From assembly GCF_003390335.1 (NCBI RefSeq), contig NZ_QUOU01000001.1, positions 930,001 through 994,000 on the forward strand: DNA of 64,000 bases, in the 5' to 3' direction. Position numbers and translations under genes: made by a program. Position 1 is the stretch's first letter. Every line of letters starts with the position of its first letter. The notes below the pieces were generated by a model. That model was not told the DNA's origin. It saw nothing but the letters and a program-made list of their open reading frames with translations, and searched no databases. Source of the DNA: Thalassotalea euphylliae (GTDB lineage Bacteria; Pseudomonadota; Gammaproteobacteria; Enterobacterales; Alteromonadaceae). Shown one piece after another: positions 50,591 through 59,112 of this stretch.

Positions 50591-52801
50591 TTAGTTTTTT
50601 AGAATTGAGCTGTCAACTTCCCGCACTGAGTTGACAGCATTTTCATTTTCTTTTTGCTCAAAAAAGTTTTCTAATAGCACGTCACCTGGTTGCGCCTTAC
50701 CATAGAGAAAACCCTGAGCGTAGTCACAATGCAAGCGTTTAACGATGCTCTCTTGGCTGATTTGCTCTATCCCTTCTGCAACCACTTTTAAGTTTAAACT
50801 ATTGGCCATGGCGATGATTGCCTGACATAGCTTTTGAGCCCCCTCGTTTTTATCAATATCGCGGATAAATGAGTAGTCAATCTTAACGCCGTATATGGGC
50901 AGTTTACGCAGATAACCGAGTGATGAATAGCCTGTGCCAAAGTCATCTATCCAAATGTGAATACCGGCCTGGCTCAATCGCGTAAGTATTCTAATCGCCT
51001 CTTCTTCATTTTCGATAACAACGGTTTCGGTGACTTCAATTTCAAGCAAGTGGTAAGGGAGCTGATATTTATCCAGCATACTTAAAATCACATCGTCCAG
51101 CTCCGCCTGTTTAAACTGGATGGCTGAAATATTGATGGCGATGGCAACCTGATTAGCTTGCGTTGATTGCCAGTCTTTTAGCTGTCGACAAGCGGTTTCA
51201 ATGATCCACTCGCCCATCGGCAGAATTAGCCCGGTGTTTTCGGCAACAGGAATAAACTCAGCTGGGCTGACACGACCTCGCTCTGGGTGATGCCAGCGGA
51301 TCAATGCTTCAACTGAGCATAAGCCACCTCGCTGCAAGTCAATTTTAGGCTGGTAATGTAATAGGAACTGCTCTTCTTCTAGCGCTGACGCAATATCATT
51401 TTCAATCGCTAATTCATTTCTTATCGCTTGATTGATGTCTGAAGAATAAAACTGACATTGATTCTTGCCATTAAACTTGGCGTGGTACATAGCGATATCA
51501 GCATTTTTCATCAAACTTGATGCTGTTGTGCCATCTTGAGGGTAGGTAGCAACCCCAATACTCGCGCCAACAAAGGCTTTTTGGCCATTAATAACATAAG
51601 GTTGACAAATGTTTTTGATGATCCTTTGGGTGATAGGAGAAATCAGCTCAGGATCGTCGATATCAAGCAAAATCACCGTAAACTCGTCGCCCCCGATACG
51701 CGCGATAATGGCATGGCTTTGTGGTAGCTCTGATAATTCACTTTCCTCTGCGGTAAAAATATCGTCACTACAACGCACAGATTGTTTGAGTCGTTCAGCA
51801 ACTTCAACCAGTAGAGCATCGCCAACGTCGTGGCCTAAGTTATCGTTTACGTGTTTAAAATTGTCGATATCTATAAACAGTACCGCAAACTTAGCCTGTT
51901 CTTGATGGATCGCCGCTTCCAGCTTTTCTTTGAATAAGCGCCGATTGGGGAGTTTGGTCAGCGCGTCTTGATAGGCTAGTTGGTAAATCTGCTCAGATGA
52001 GGTTTTCAGATTATCCTTCATCTGATTAAATGAAACCGCTAACTCGGTTATTTCGTCTTGGTTATCGGATATCTCAATGTTGAAATCATAATTGCCATCA
52101 CCTATGTAGGTGGCGTATTGCGAAAGCTGGGTAATTGGCATGACTAAGCGGCGCGTAATTTTCCAGGCGGCGAGAGAGCCAAATACGGTGAGTATGATGG
52201 CAACACTGGCAATACTGTAGATATTAGCACGTAGCCGAGAGCTGTCTATTTCGGCCATTGATTGATTTAACTGGCTAATATCAGTGCGTATACCATCAAG
52301 TGAAAACACGATGACCACACCGCCGATTTTTTCTTCACCGATAAAGACATTGCGTGCGAATTGCAGTTGATTGGTTCGCTCGATAACCAAAACGCTATGG
52401 GGTGCTTTCGCTAAACCTGTGGAGATACTCGTAGGGATCAGCTCGCCATAACTGTCAATGAGCGCCGAGCCATCGTGCAACAGTTTATCTTGTTCATCGT
52501 AGACATAGGCATAAATAATGTCATGTTGTTTGGTGATGGCAGTGATTAATTGGTTAATATCTTCCAGATCGTAAGAGTACAGTGCATTGGTAAGCGTTTC
52601 TGCCATATAAATAGCGGTATCTTTGCCTTTTTTGTTGAGCTGCTCCATTAGCGCATCACCTAAGGTCGACTCACTGACCTGATGCAGCTGTTGAGAGGCA
52701 AGCTCAGACTGCCATGTGAGATAAGCCCCCATGGCAGTGATAATGGTTAAAATGAAAAATATAATGGTTCGGGCAACGCGAACCTGTAACTTTTTTTTCA
52801 T
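50591..52801 (-). CDS. Membrane GGDEF-EAL protein (c-di-GMP cyclase/phosphodiesterase)
   Basis: A 736-residue inner-membrane protein: span 1 (about residues 10-29), a periplasmic domain of about 160 residues, span 2 (192-213), HAMP, GGDEF and EAL. The GGDEF motif is intact at 370-374 but no RxxD inhibitory site precedes it; instead there is an acidic insertion (TAEESELSELPQS). The EAL domain keeps its catalytic residues (EAL at 498-500, TETVV, DDFGTGYSSL at 619-628, AEGIE, QGFLYG). Phosphodiesterase activity is therefore likely; cyclase activity is possible. Its ATG overlaps the stop of the PhnD-like gene by one base (TAATG), so the binding protein probably controls it through the periplasmic domain. 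Confidence 0.92.
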   Translation of the reverse strand: MKKKLQVRVARTIIFFILTIITAMGAYLTWQSELASQQLHQVSESTLGDALMEQLNKKGKDTAIYMAETLTNALYSYDLEDINQLITAITKQHDIIYAYVYDEQDKLLHDGSALIDSYGELIPTSISTGLAKAPHSVLVIERTNQLQFARNVFIGEEKIGGVVIVFSLDGIRTDISQLNQSMAEIDSSRLRANIYSIASVAIILTVFGSLAAWKITRRLVMPITQLSQYATYIGDGNYDFNIEISDNQDEITELAVSFNQMKDNLKTSSEQIYQLAYQDALTKLPNRRLFKEKLEAAIHQEQAKFAVLFIDIDNFKHVNDNLGHDVGDALLVEVAERLKQSVRCSDDIFTAEESELSELPQSHAIIARIGGDEFTVILLDIDDPELISPITQRIIKNICQPYVINGQKAFVGASIGVATYPQDGTTASSLMKNADIAMYHAKFNGKNQCQFYSSDINQAIRNELAIENDIASALEEEQFLLHYQPKIDLQRGGLCSVEALIRWHHPERGRVSPAEFIPVAENTGLILPMGEWIIETACRQLKDWQSTQANQVAIAINISAIQFKQAELDDVILSMLDKYQLPYHLLEIEVTETVVIENEEEAIRILTRLSQAGIHIWIDDFGTGYSSLGYLRKLPIYGVKIDYSFIRDIDKNEGAQKLCQAIIAMANSLNLKVVAEGIEQISQESIVKRLHCDYAQGFLYGKAQPGDVLLENFFEQKENENAVNSVREVDSSILKN
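50610..50637 (+). terminator. Possible ffh terminator inside the 3' end of the convergent gene
   Basis: CTGTCAACT / AGTTGACAG (9-bp perfect stem, 10-nt loop) followed on the plus strand by CATTTTCATTTTC. It lies in the last codons of the GGDEF-EAL gene. Confidence 0.45.
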
Positions 52802-53709
52802 TAGTCCAGCTTAGTTTTCAATAAATTAACAACATTACGTGCGTACGCTATGGTGTCAGTAATACTGTCGTCAAATTCTTCAAATTTTGTTGTCCGTTGA
52901 TAGCCGGCCAGTATGGTAGCGGCGCTAGGGTCGTTGTGCATATTCAATAATAGCGCTTTAAGCTTGTCTTTCAGGGCGTCGCTCATGCCCGGCCTGACTA
53001 ACTCAATCGCTCGTGGTAGCCGCTGGCTTTTAGCGATAATTTTAAAATCATCGCGATAGCTTTTCGGTAAATGATCGCTTTTGTGCCAGTCGTGGTCGTT
53101 AAGTGCTCCTATTTGCACTAAGTTTTTATGAACCCAAGTGGAGGTATTAATTTCTTCATTGGAAAATACATAGCCAACTGAGTCCGGATAGGGTTGCTCT
53201 CTAATTGACTCAAGTTTTTCCAGCTTGAGACCTTGCGTTAATAACATGGCGGCAGGCACAAAAAACGCACTGGTAGAGCCGGGGTCTTCAAAGGCAATCA
53301 CTTTGCCTTTGAAGTCGTCAAAGGTATTAATATTGCTGTCTTTGCGCGCGAAAATAATCGCTTCGTAGTCACGTTGGCCTTTTTTCCATTTCTTTACCAG
53401 AAATTCTGCTCCGGCTTTATCTTGAAAGACAACGCTGGAAAAGATGGTTTCCGTGACTAGATCGACTTTTTTCTTCCTGAGATAGCGGATCATCTGTTTG
53501 TTGTTTTTGGCCATTAACACTTGGCCTTCGGTGTAACCGAATTCAGACAAGTGTTTGGCCAGATAATCCGCCATAGGTTTTAAATAAGCGTAGTGCTTTT
53601 TCGGGTTGTCGCTGACTTTGCTGATGACAAATGGCTTGGCCGCAGCCTCAGAAGCGAAAAACAACAATGGCGAAACCACCAAAATGGCAATCATTGCTAA
53701 GCGTAACAT
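52801..53709 (-). CDS. PhnD-like periplasmic phosphate/phosphonate-type binding protein
   Basis: A 302-residue secreted protein (signal peptide residues 1-24, ending AAA) of the PhnD/phosphite-binding family. It keeps the ligand-loop pattern FEDPGSTSAFFVPAAML and the flanking VDLVTETIFSSVVF segment. No ABC ATPase or permease gene is nearby; instead it lies between a porin O/P gene and a GGDEF-EAL gene with which it is translationally coupled. A sensory role, as with NspS-MbaA in Vibrio, is more likely than transport. The ligand is unproven. Confidence 0.85.
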   Translation of the reverse strand: MLRLAMIAILVVSPLLFFASEAAAKPFVISKVSDNPKKHYAYLKPMADYLAKHLSEFGYTEGQVLMAKNNKQMIRYLRKKKVDLVTETIFSSVVFQDKAGAEFLVKKWKKGQRDYEAIIFARKDSNINTFDDFKGKVIAFEDPGSTSAFFVPAAMLLTQGLKLEKLESIREQPYPDSVGYVFSNEEINTSTWVHKNLVQIGALNDHDWHKSDHLPKSYRDDFKIIAKSQRLPRAIELVRPGMSDALKDKLKALLLNMHNDPSAATILAGYQRTTKFEEFDDSITDTIAYARNVVNLLKTKLD

Positions 53710-53737
53710 TAGAACCCCTCCCTGTTATTAAGCTTGT

Positions 53738-55117
53738 TTAAAAGTCCATTTGCAGTCTTAACTGAAAATAATTTGGGCCATCAGAGGGCTGTACATCACC
53801 GTTGTCATCGGCAGTCTCGTCATTATTTACCATAGCGTAATTCAACATGGTACGGATGCGATCATTGATATACCAATTGACCCCTAGGGTAGTAATGCTG
53901 CTATCACCGCCGGTGACATCTTGATCGTTCAAATCCAATGCGCTATGGCGAATTGCCAGCTCCCAGGCACCGCCTGGTGCATAAGGTTTAATGCGGCCAA
54001 AGGCTCCTTTCTTAAACTTGTAGTTTCGCGATTCGCCCGTTAGCATCCAGCTGCTGGTGATATACCAACCAGAAAACGCAAGATTTGAACCAAAGTCACC
54101 GTCAACTTCCGTTAAGATATATTCAGATTGCACTGAGAATGGCCCCTCAACCCAAGCCGCCTCGATACCATAACGGTTAATGTTATTGGCTTGTTTAATC
54201 TTGCCAGTGTTTAAGTACTTGATATCTGTGTTCTTGGTTTCTGGGCGAATATCAAATTTGACGCTATTGTCGTCACTTGTCTGACGGTATGACATTGCGG
54301 CACCAAAGTGCAACGCTTGGGTATCACTGTGCCAAGGGGCATAGGTAGCGCGCGTTGTAGCGCCCCAGCCTTCATCACCTTCATCATCTGGATCTTCATC
54401 CCAGGTCTCGGCAGTTAAACTGGCGGCAAATGTCCACTGATTACCGTAAGTGTTAGCGTGAATACCTAAGCTGCGACCCGGCGCAAACTCAGTTGCCAAC
54501 GGGCGCTCTAAAAAGGTGATATATTTACTGCTAGTTTGCTCGGCAAGGCTAAAAGGCTCTTTAGCATGGCCAAGTTTCCAAAGCCACCCCGTTTGCCCTT
54601 GATAGCTCAAGTAGGCGTCTTTGATATCGACATCGCCATCGGCAAAATCGAGGGTTAATTTATAACCCCAGTCGTAATCGACCTTACCTTCAACACCTAA
54701 ATAAGCACGGCGGATACTGGAATCGTTGCCCAGCTCAACGTTATCTTCATCGAATGCCGTCAGGTCATACATTAAGCGACCGCTAATTTCGAACGCGTAT
54801 CGGCCGTCAAAGGTTGACACTTCCAAGCCGCCTTGCGTTGCTATCGCTAATGCATTTTCATCACTGTCATCAATAAGCTCTGCAGCGTCTTCTGCTTGAT
54901 GTTCAGCTTGCTGCTTTAGCGCCTGATATTGCGATTCAGAGATGGTGTTGTTGTCTTTTAAAGTTTTGATTAGCTGTAAAAAGCTAGTAGACTCTTCGGC
55001 TAACTGGTTAGCGAAAACGCTTGGCGAAGTTAACAATATTGAGCTGACAATTGTTGTCATCGATAAGATGAGAGGGCCGGGTGCTATTTTCCCCGGTATT
55101 TTTGATAATAGAAACAT
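53738..55117 (-). CDS. Porin O/P family outer-membrane protein (phosphate-selective type)
   Basis: A 459-residue protein with a signal peptide ending near SVFA. A short helical coiled-coil segment (SFLQLIKTLKDNNTISESQYQALKQQ) follows, then a beta-barrel with the OprP/OprO pattern (RRAYLGVEGKVDYDWGYKLTLDFA, LGHAKEPFSLAEQTSSKYITFLERPL, GRSLGIHA) and the terminal strand FQLRLQMDF. Pseudomonas OprP/OprO are phosphate and polyphosphate channels; some family members have other substrates. I chose ATG at 55117 (GGAAG upstream) over ATG at 55132. The PhnD-like gene starts 28 bp after its stop. Confidence 0.88.
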   Translation of the reverse strand: MFLLSKIPGKIAPGPLILSMTTIVSSILLTSPSVFANQLAEESTSFLQLIKTLKDNNTISESQYQALKQQAEHQAEDAAELIDDSDENALAIATQGGLEVSTFDGRYAFEISGRLMYDLTAFDEDNVELGNDSSIRRAYLGVEGKVDYDWGYKLTLDFADGDVDIKDAYLSYQGQTGWLWKLGHAKEPFSLAEQTSSKYITFLERPLATEFAPGRSLGIHANTYGNQWTFAASLTAETWDEDPDDEGDEGWGATTRATYAPWHSDTQALHFGAAMSYRQTSDDNSVKFDIRPETKNTDIKYLNTGKIKQANNINRYGIEAAWVEGPFSVQSEYILTEVDGDFGSNLAFSGWYITSSWMLTGESRNYKFKKGAFGRIKPYAPGGAWELAIRHSALDLNDQDVTGGDSSITTLGVNWYINDRIRTMLNYAMVNNDETADDNGDVQPSDGPNYFQLRLQMDF

Positions 55118-55295
55118 TCCAATTTCTTCCATTATTTCTGTAAGAAAGCTTACTACGAGTAAGTAAGGTTTTTATCCACTAAAACTCACTAAAACTGAAC
55201 TTCTAGCTTTTCTTTTTTGTTTTATATCTAATTGATAATTGCGCTGTTTAAGGGCGAGCAATCTAAGCATCATCAGATAAAAAACCAAAATCATG

Positions 55296-55309
55296 TTACA
55301 TTAATGTAA
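55296..55309. promoter_or_regulatory. Palindromic candidate operator upstream of porin operon
   Basis: TTACATTAATGTAA, a perfect 14-bp palindrome, lies about 180 bp upstream of the porin start. On the minus strand the same bases can be read as weak 11-bp-spaced Pho-like repeats (ATTTTAC/ATGTAAC, 9 of 14), so its nature is unclear. Confidence 0.4.
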
Positions 55310-55552
55310 AATAATTGTATACGGGTTTTTGGCTTGAGTTGCACGCTAGCACTGTGTTTATGCCACGGTTTATCGCGACTGTACTTAATGTGAACAGCTG
55401 TTACTCACCGCTCAAGTGCGTTTGAAAATCGACATGAGCATTGGTTAAGCGATAAGTGTTTAGCTGCCAGCATTTTGTAAGCCATTGAGCGCTACTATAT
55501 TAAATTGGCTTTCAGGCAACCTAAGGCGTCAAATCCCCAGTTCATTATCTCC

Positions 55553-55580
55553 TTGCATTTTTAGTCAAAAAGCGTAGAAT
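55553..55580 (+). promoter_or_regulatory. Putative sigma-70 promoter of rpsP operon
   Basis: TTGCAT (55553-55558), a 16-bp spacer and TAGAAT (55575-55580) end 86 bp before rpsP. The rest of the 549-bp gap before rpsP (55118-55666) shows only the palindrome at 55296. Confidence 0.5.
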
Positions 55581-55666
55581 ACGCGAGCTTTTCTGTCTGC
55601 CTGAAAAATTGGTTGTACAGAAAGTGTCTGGAAAATTCGTTTAACATTAAATATATAGAGGACGGT

Positions 55667-55915
55667 ATGGTTACCATTCGTTTAGCTCGTGGTGGCGCGA
55701 AGAAGCGTCCATTCTATCAGGTTGTTGTTGCAGATAGCCGTAACTCTCGCGATGGTCGTTTCATCGAGAAAGTAGGTTTCTTCAACCCAACAGCACAAGG
55801 TCAAGCTGAAAAATTACGCTTAGACCTAGATCGTATCAACCACTGGGTTGGTCAAGGTGCTGGTCTATCTGATCGTGTGGCTAAGTTAGTTAAAGACGCT
55901 CAAGCAGCTGCTTAA
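55667..55915 (+). CDS. rpsP: 30S ribosomal protein S16
   Basis: An 82-residue protein that matches bS16 throughout (MVTIRLARGGAKKRPFYQVV, DRINHWVGQGA). The ATG at 55667, with AGAGGA upstream, is the true start; an earlier in-frame TTG at 55613 only adds non-homologous residues. First gene of rpsP-rimM-trmD-rplS. Confidence 0.98.
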   Translation: MVTIRLARGGAKKRPFYQVVVADSRNSRDGRFIEKVGFFNPTAQGQAEKLRLDLDRINHWVGQGAGLSDRVAKLVKDAQAAA

Positions 55916-55943
55916 TTAAGTTAGTAAGTTTTAGGATGTATTG

Positions 55944-56474
55944 GTGAGTAATATGAGTGAAAAAATCCTCCTGGGTAAAGTAGGCGCAGTTTACGGTATC
56001 AAGGGCTGGGTAAAAGTTCACAGCTTTACTGAAGATCCTCAAGCTATTTTTGACTATTCACCTTGGTCATTAAAATTAGGTGGTAAAGAACAATCAGCGG
56101 AAATTGTTGATTGGCGCAAACATAATAACGGCTTAATTGCCAAGTTAGCAGATGTGGAAGATCGCGACCAAGCGCAAAGCTTAGTACATTCGGAAATATT
56201 TGTTGATGAGTCACTATTACCAGAGTTGCCGGAAGGCGAGTTTTACTGGCGTGATTTAATTGGTATGAGTGTCGTGACCGACAAAGGTTATAACCTAGGC
56301 GAAGTCACCGATATTATGGAAACTGGCGCTAACGACGTACTGGTTGTTAAAGCGAACCGCAACGACGGCTTCGGTAAAAAAGAGCGGTTAATTCCGTATA
56401 TTTTTGACCAAGTCATTGTCTCGGTAAGCAATGAAACGAAACAAATTTGTGTTGACTGGGACCCAGGTTTTTAA
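55944..56474 (+). CDS. rimM: Ribosome maturation factor RimM
   Basis: 16S rRNA processing factor with an N-terminal RimM barrel (LLGKVGAVYGIKGWVKVHSF) and a C-terminal PRC-barrel (GEFYWRDLIGMSVV, PYIFDQVIVSV). I chose GTG at 55944 because AGGA lies about 7 bp upstream; ATG at 55953 is the main alternative. It lies between rpsP and trmD. Confidence 0.95.
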   Translation: MSNMSEKILLGKVGAVYGIKGWVKVHSFTEDPQAIFDYSPWSLKLGGKEQSAEIVDWRKHNNGLIAKLADVEDRDQAQSLVHSEIFVDESLLPELPEGEFYWRDLIGMSVVTDKGYNLGEVTDIMETGANDVLVVKANRNDGFGKKERLIPYIFDQVIVSVSNETKQICVDWDPGF

Positions 56475-56477
56475 ACT

Positions 56478-57266
56478 GTGACAAGCAGCAAAATGTGGAT
56501 TGGGGTGATTAGCCTTTTTCCAGAGATGTTTGATGCCATAACACAGTATGGGGTGACAGGCCGAGCGATTCGTAAAGGCTTAATTGAATTTCATTCGTGG
56601 AATCCAAGAGACTTTACCCATGATAAACATCGCACTGTGGACGACCGACCTTATGGCGGCGGACCGGGCATGTTAATGATGGTACAACCGCTACGCGATG
56701 CGATTCACGCTGCTAGGGCAAAAGCTCAAGCAGATGGCCGCAACGCTAAGGTGATTTATTTATCACCGCAAGGCCGGAAACTAGACCAAGTTGGCGTGAG
56801 TGAATTAGCACAAGACGACTGCCTGATTTTTGTGGCAGGGCGTTACGAAGGAATTGACGAGCGGATCATCGAGTCAGATATTGACGAAGAATGGTCAGTC
56901 GGTGATTACATTTTAAGTGGCGGTGAACTGCCGGCAATGAATGTAATTGACGCAGTCGCAAGGTTTGTTCCCGGCGTGCTAGGGCATGAGCTATCAGCCG
57001 AGCAAGACTCGTTTTCTGATGGTTTATTAGATTGCCCACACTATACAAGACCAGAAGTATTAGACGCTGGCTCTGAACATGAGAAAGCAGTACCTAAGGT
57101 GTTGTTAAGTGGTAATCACGAACATATTCGACAATGGCGACAGTTTCAGTCACTGGAAAGAACTTGGCACAGGCGACCAGAACTTTTAACTGACCTAGCT
57201 CTGACGGCAGAGCAGGCTGAAATGCTCAAGCAAATCAAGTGTGAAGCCACTGACCGTGAATCCTAG
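56478..57266 (+). CDS. trmD: tRNA (guanine-37-N1)-methyltransferase
   Basis: SPOUT-class enzyme with a deep trefoil knot. It keeps ISLFPEMFDAI, RPYGGGPGMLMMVQPL, VAGRYEGIDERII and SVGDYILSGGELPAM. The 262-residue length is slightly above the E. coli enzyme. The start is GTG at 56478, 3 bp after rimM; ATG at 56493 is possible. Confidence 0.97.
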   Translation: MTSSKMWIGVISLFPEMFDAITQYGVTGRAIRKGLIEFHSWNPRDFTHDKHRTVDDRPYGGGPGMLMMVQPLRDAIHAARAKAQADGRNAKVIYLSPQGRKLDQVGVSELAQDDCLIFVAGRYEGIDERIIESDIDEEWSVGDYILSGGELPAMNVIDAVARFVPGVLGHELSAEQDSFSDGLLDCPHYTRPEVLDAGSEHEKAVPKVLLSGNHEHIRQWRQFQSLERTWHRRPELLTDLALTAEQAEMLKQIKCEATDRES

Positions 57267-57278
57267 GAAGAGGTAATT

Positions 57279-57632
57279 ATGAGTAACATTATTAAAGCTC
57301 TTGAACAAGAGCAAATGAAAACTGACGTACCTGCGTTCGCGCAAGGTGACACAGTTGTTGTACAAGTAAAAGTTAAAGAAGGTGATAAAGAGCGTCTTCA
57401 AGCGTTTGAAGGTGTTGTTATCGCGATTAAAAACCGTGGTTTACATTCAGCTTTCACTGTTCGCAAAATTTCGAACGGTGTAGGCGTTGAGCGTGTATTC
57501 CAGACACATAGCCCATTAGTTGACTCTATTGCAGTTAAACGCCGCGGTGATGTTCGTCAATCTAAACTTTACTACCTACGCGAGCGCTCTGGTCGTTCAG
57601 CGCGTATCAAAGAGAAGTTGGCGAAGAAGTAA
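57279..57632 (+). CDS. rplS: 50S ribosomal protein L19
   Basis: A 117-residue bL19 protein (FAQGDTVVVQVKVKEGDKER, GVGVERVFQTHSP, KLYYLRERSGRSARI). GAAGAGG precedes the ATG. It is the last gene of the rpsP operon and is followed by a strong terminator. Confidence 0.98.
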   Translation: MSNIIKALEQEQMKTDVPAFAQGDTVVVQVKVKEGDKERLQAFEGVVIAIKNRGLHSAFTVRKISNGVGVERVFQTHSPLVDSIAVKRRGDVRQSKLYYLRERSGRSARIKEKLAKK

Positions 57633-57666
57633 CTTTTACCTTAAAAGTATTACTTTTATACCCCAG

Positions 57667-57696
57667 AAAAAACCCGAGCACTGCTCGGGTTTTTTA
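57667..57696 (+). terminator. Rho-independent terminator after rplS
   Basis: CCCGAGC / GCTCGGG with a 3-nt loop, flanked by A- and T-runs. The remaining bases to 57982 show nothing else recognisable. Confidence 0.92.
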
Positions 57697-57982
57697 TTGC
57701 CATTTGAAAAGGTAATTAAGGTAGTTTTGTACTTCTTATCAATTAGCATACCCTTAACTTTTGCAATGTCAGTATAGTTTACATCCCTTCTAAAACACCT
57801 GCGCTAACCTTCTACGCTAATATCTAACGTATTGAAAAACTGTTATTTATAATTTTGGCTAAGTTATTGCTGATAAACGTTACAGTACTGGTGTTGTGTG
57901 ACTTACTAGTACTAAAAGCTGTATAGGATGTCGTACTTATTTGACAACAAGAATTACACGTAAATGATGAAGGAAAAGAGTT

Positions 57983-58705
57983 ATGTTAAAAAAAATAGCA
58001 GTAATCTTTATACTTTTTATCGCAATGGTTAGCAGTTCGCAAGCGGCTCTTATCCGCACTGCATTGGGGATTGCGATAGATGAATCGGGTAGTATTGGTA
58101 GCACCAACTTTGCCACACAAACAGCAGCTTATGCTGCGGTACTAGGTGATCCCAGTATTGTGCCAGCAGATGGCAGTGTGGTGATCAATGTTTTTACCTT
58201 TTCTAGTGGCACTGAGCTTGTGCAAACCGCTATTAGGTTAAATGACGAAGCTGACAGGACTACGCTTATAAATTCCATCAATGCCATGACCTTTAGTGGT
58301 GGCGGAACGAATATTGATGCTGGTGTTAGTGCTGTGCAAACCGACATGGATGCTTATCTAGCAACAATTGATATGGGCGAGTTTGATACTAATTTTAGAA
58401 AATTGATTGATGTTTCTACTGATGGAGAGGGCTTTGCCGGATCTGGTAACGCGGCGACAAATCAAGCTCTTGCTGATGGTTATACAGAAGTGAATTGTCT
58501 TGGCATAGGTTCTAGCGCTGATTGTTCATGGAACGAAGCGGGCTTAGACTTCGCGGCCAGTACTTTTGCTGAGCTTGAAGCTGCACTTCGTATTAAAATT
58601 GCAACTGAGATTAATAATCCTGCAACGATTCCAACACCAAATTCTATTTTACTTTTAGGTTTAAGCTTATTCTGCTTGCGTTTGTTAGGTGGTCGTAAGG
58701 TTTAG
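57983..58705 (+). CDS. Secreted VWA-like (DUF1194-type) protein with PEP-CTERM-like tail
   Basis: A 240-residue protein with a signal peptide (residues 1-21, ending QAA). A von Willebrand A-type fold follows with the MIDAS metal motif DxSxS (AIDESGSIG) and a second Thr/Asp region (FSGGGTNIDAGV). The C-terminus (IPTPNSILLLGLSLFCLRLLGGRKV region) is a short Pro motif, a hydrophobic span and a basic end, like a PEP-CTERM sorting signal but with PTP in place of PEP. It may be sorted by an exosortase, which is not in this window. A terminator follows. Confidence 0.75.
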   Translation: MLKKIAVIFILFIAMVSSSQAALIRTALGIAIDESGSIGSTNFATQTAAYAAVLGDPSIVPADGSVVINVFTFSSGTELVQTAIRLNDEADRTTLINSINAMTFSGGGTNIDAGVSAVQTDMDAYLATIDMGEFDTNFRKLIDVSTDGEGFAGSGNAATNQALADGYTEVNCLGIGSSADCSWNEAGLDFAASTFAELEAALRIKIATEINNPATIPTPNSILLLGLSLFCLRLLGGRKV

Positions 58706-58738
58706 TTATAGCATAGCCAATCTATAAACTATCGTTTG

Positions 58739-58768
58739 AAGTGGTCTTTTTTAGTGACCACTTTTTTT
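58739..58768 (+). terminator. Rho-independent terminator after VWA-like gene
   Basis: AAGTGGTC / GACCACTT with a 9-nt loop, then a T-run. Confidence 0.85.
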
Positions 58769-59112
58769 AGCAACATCTTATACCTAGCTTCTCTGCTCAC
58801 CATTTGTTTTTCTATTTTAGCTATCACCGTTTTAAATTTCTTAATGTGCTTACAAACCATCTGTCAGTTAAAATTAGACGAAGATCTTCCAAAATACCTT
58901 CCACCAAAAAGAAGCAGGGTGGTTATTGATAGGCTCGCTACTAAAAATTAAAGGCATAAATGCTCAGTCAGTTCGTATTATTTTTTGTTTGAAATACATC
59001 CATTGTGGCCTCTTGTGTTAATTACCTGGCCTAATGTGTCATGTCTCGTGGTTTGACTTTCTATTATGGTAATTAAGCAACTATTATAAAAAGTAAACAA
59101 CAGGAGTGCATT

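Noticed and set aside
55296..55309. Pho box for the porin operon
   Set aside because: Only 9 of 14 consensus positions match and the stretch is better described as a perfect palindrome. Kept only as a candidate operator.
58736..58951. Open frame of 71 codons with a hydrophobic segment
   Set aside because: Its TTG start lies at the edge of the VWA gene's terminator hairpin and no ribosome-binding site is present. A shorter real peptide cannot be excluded.
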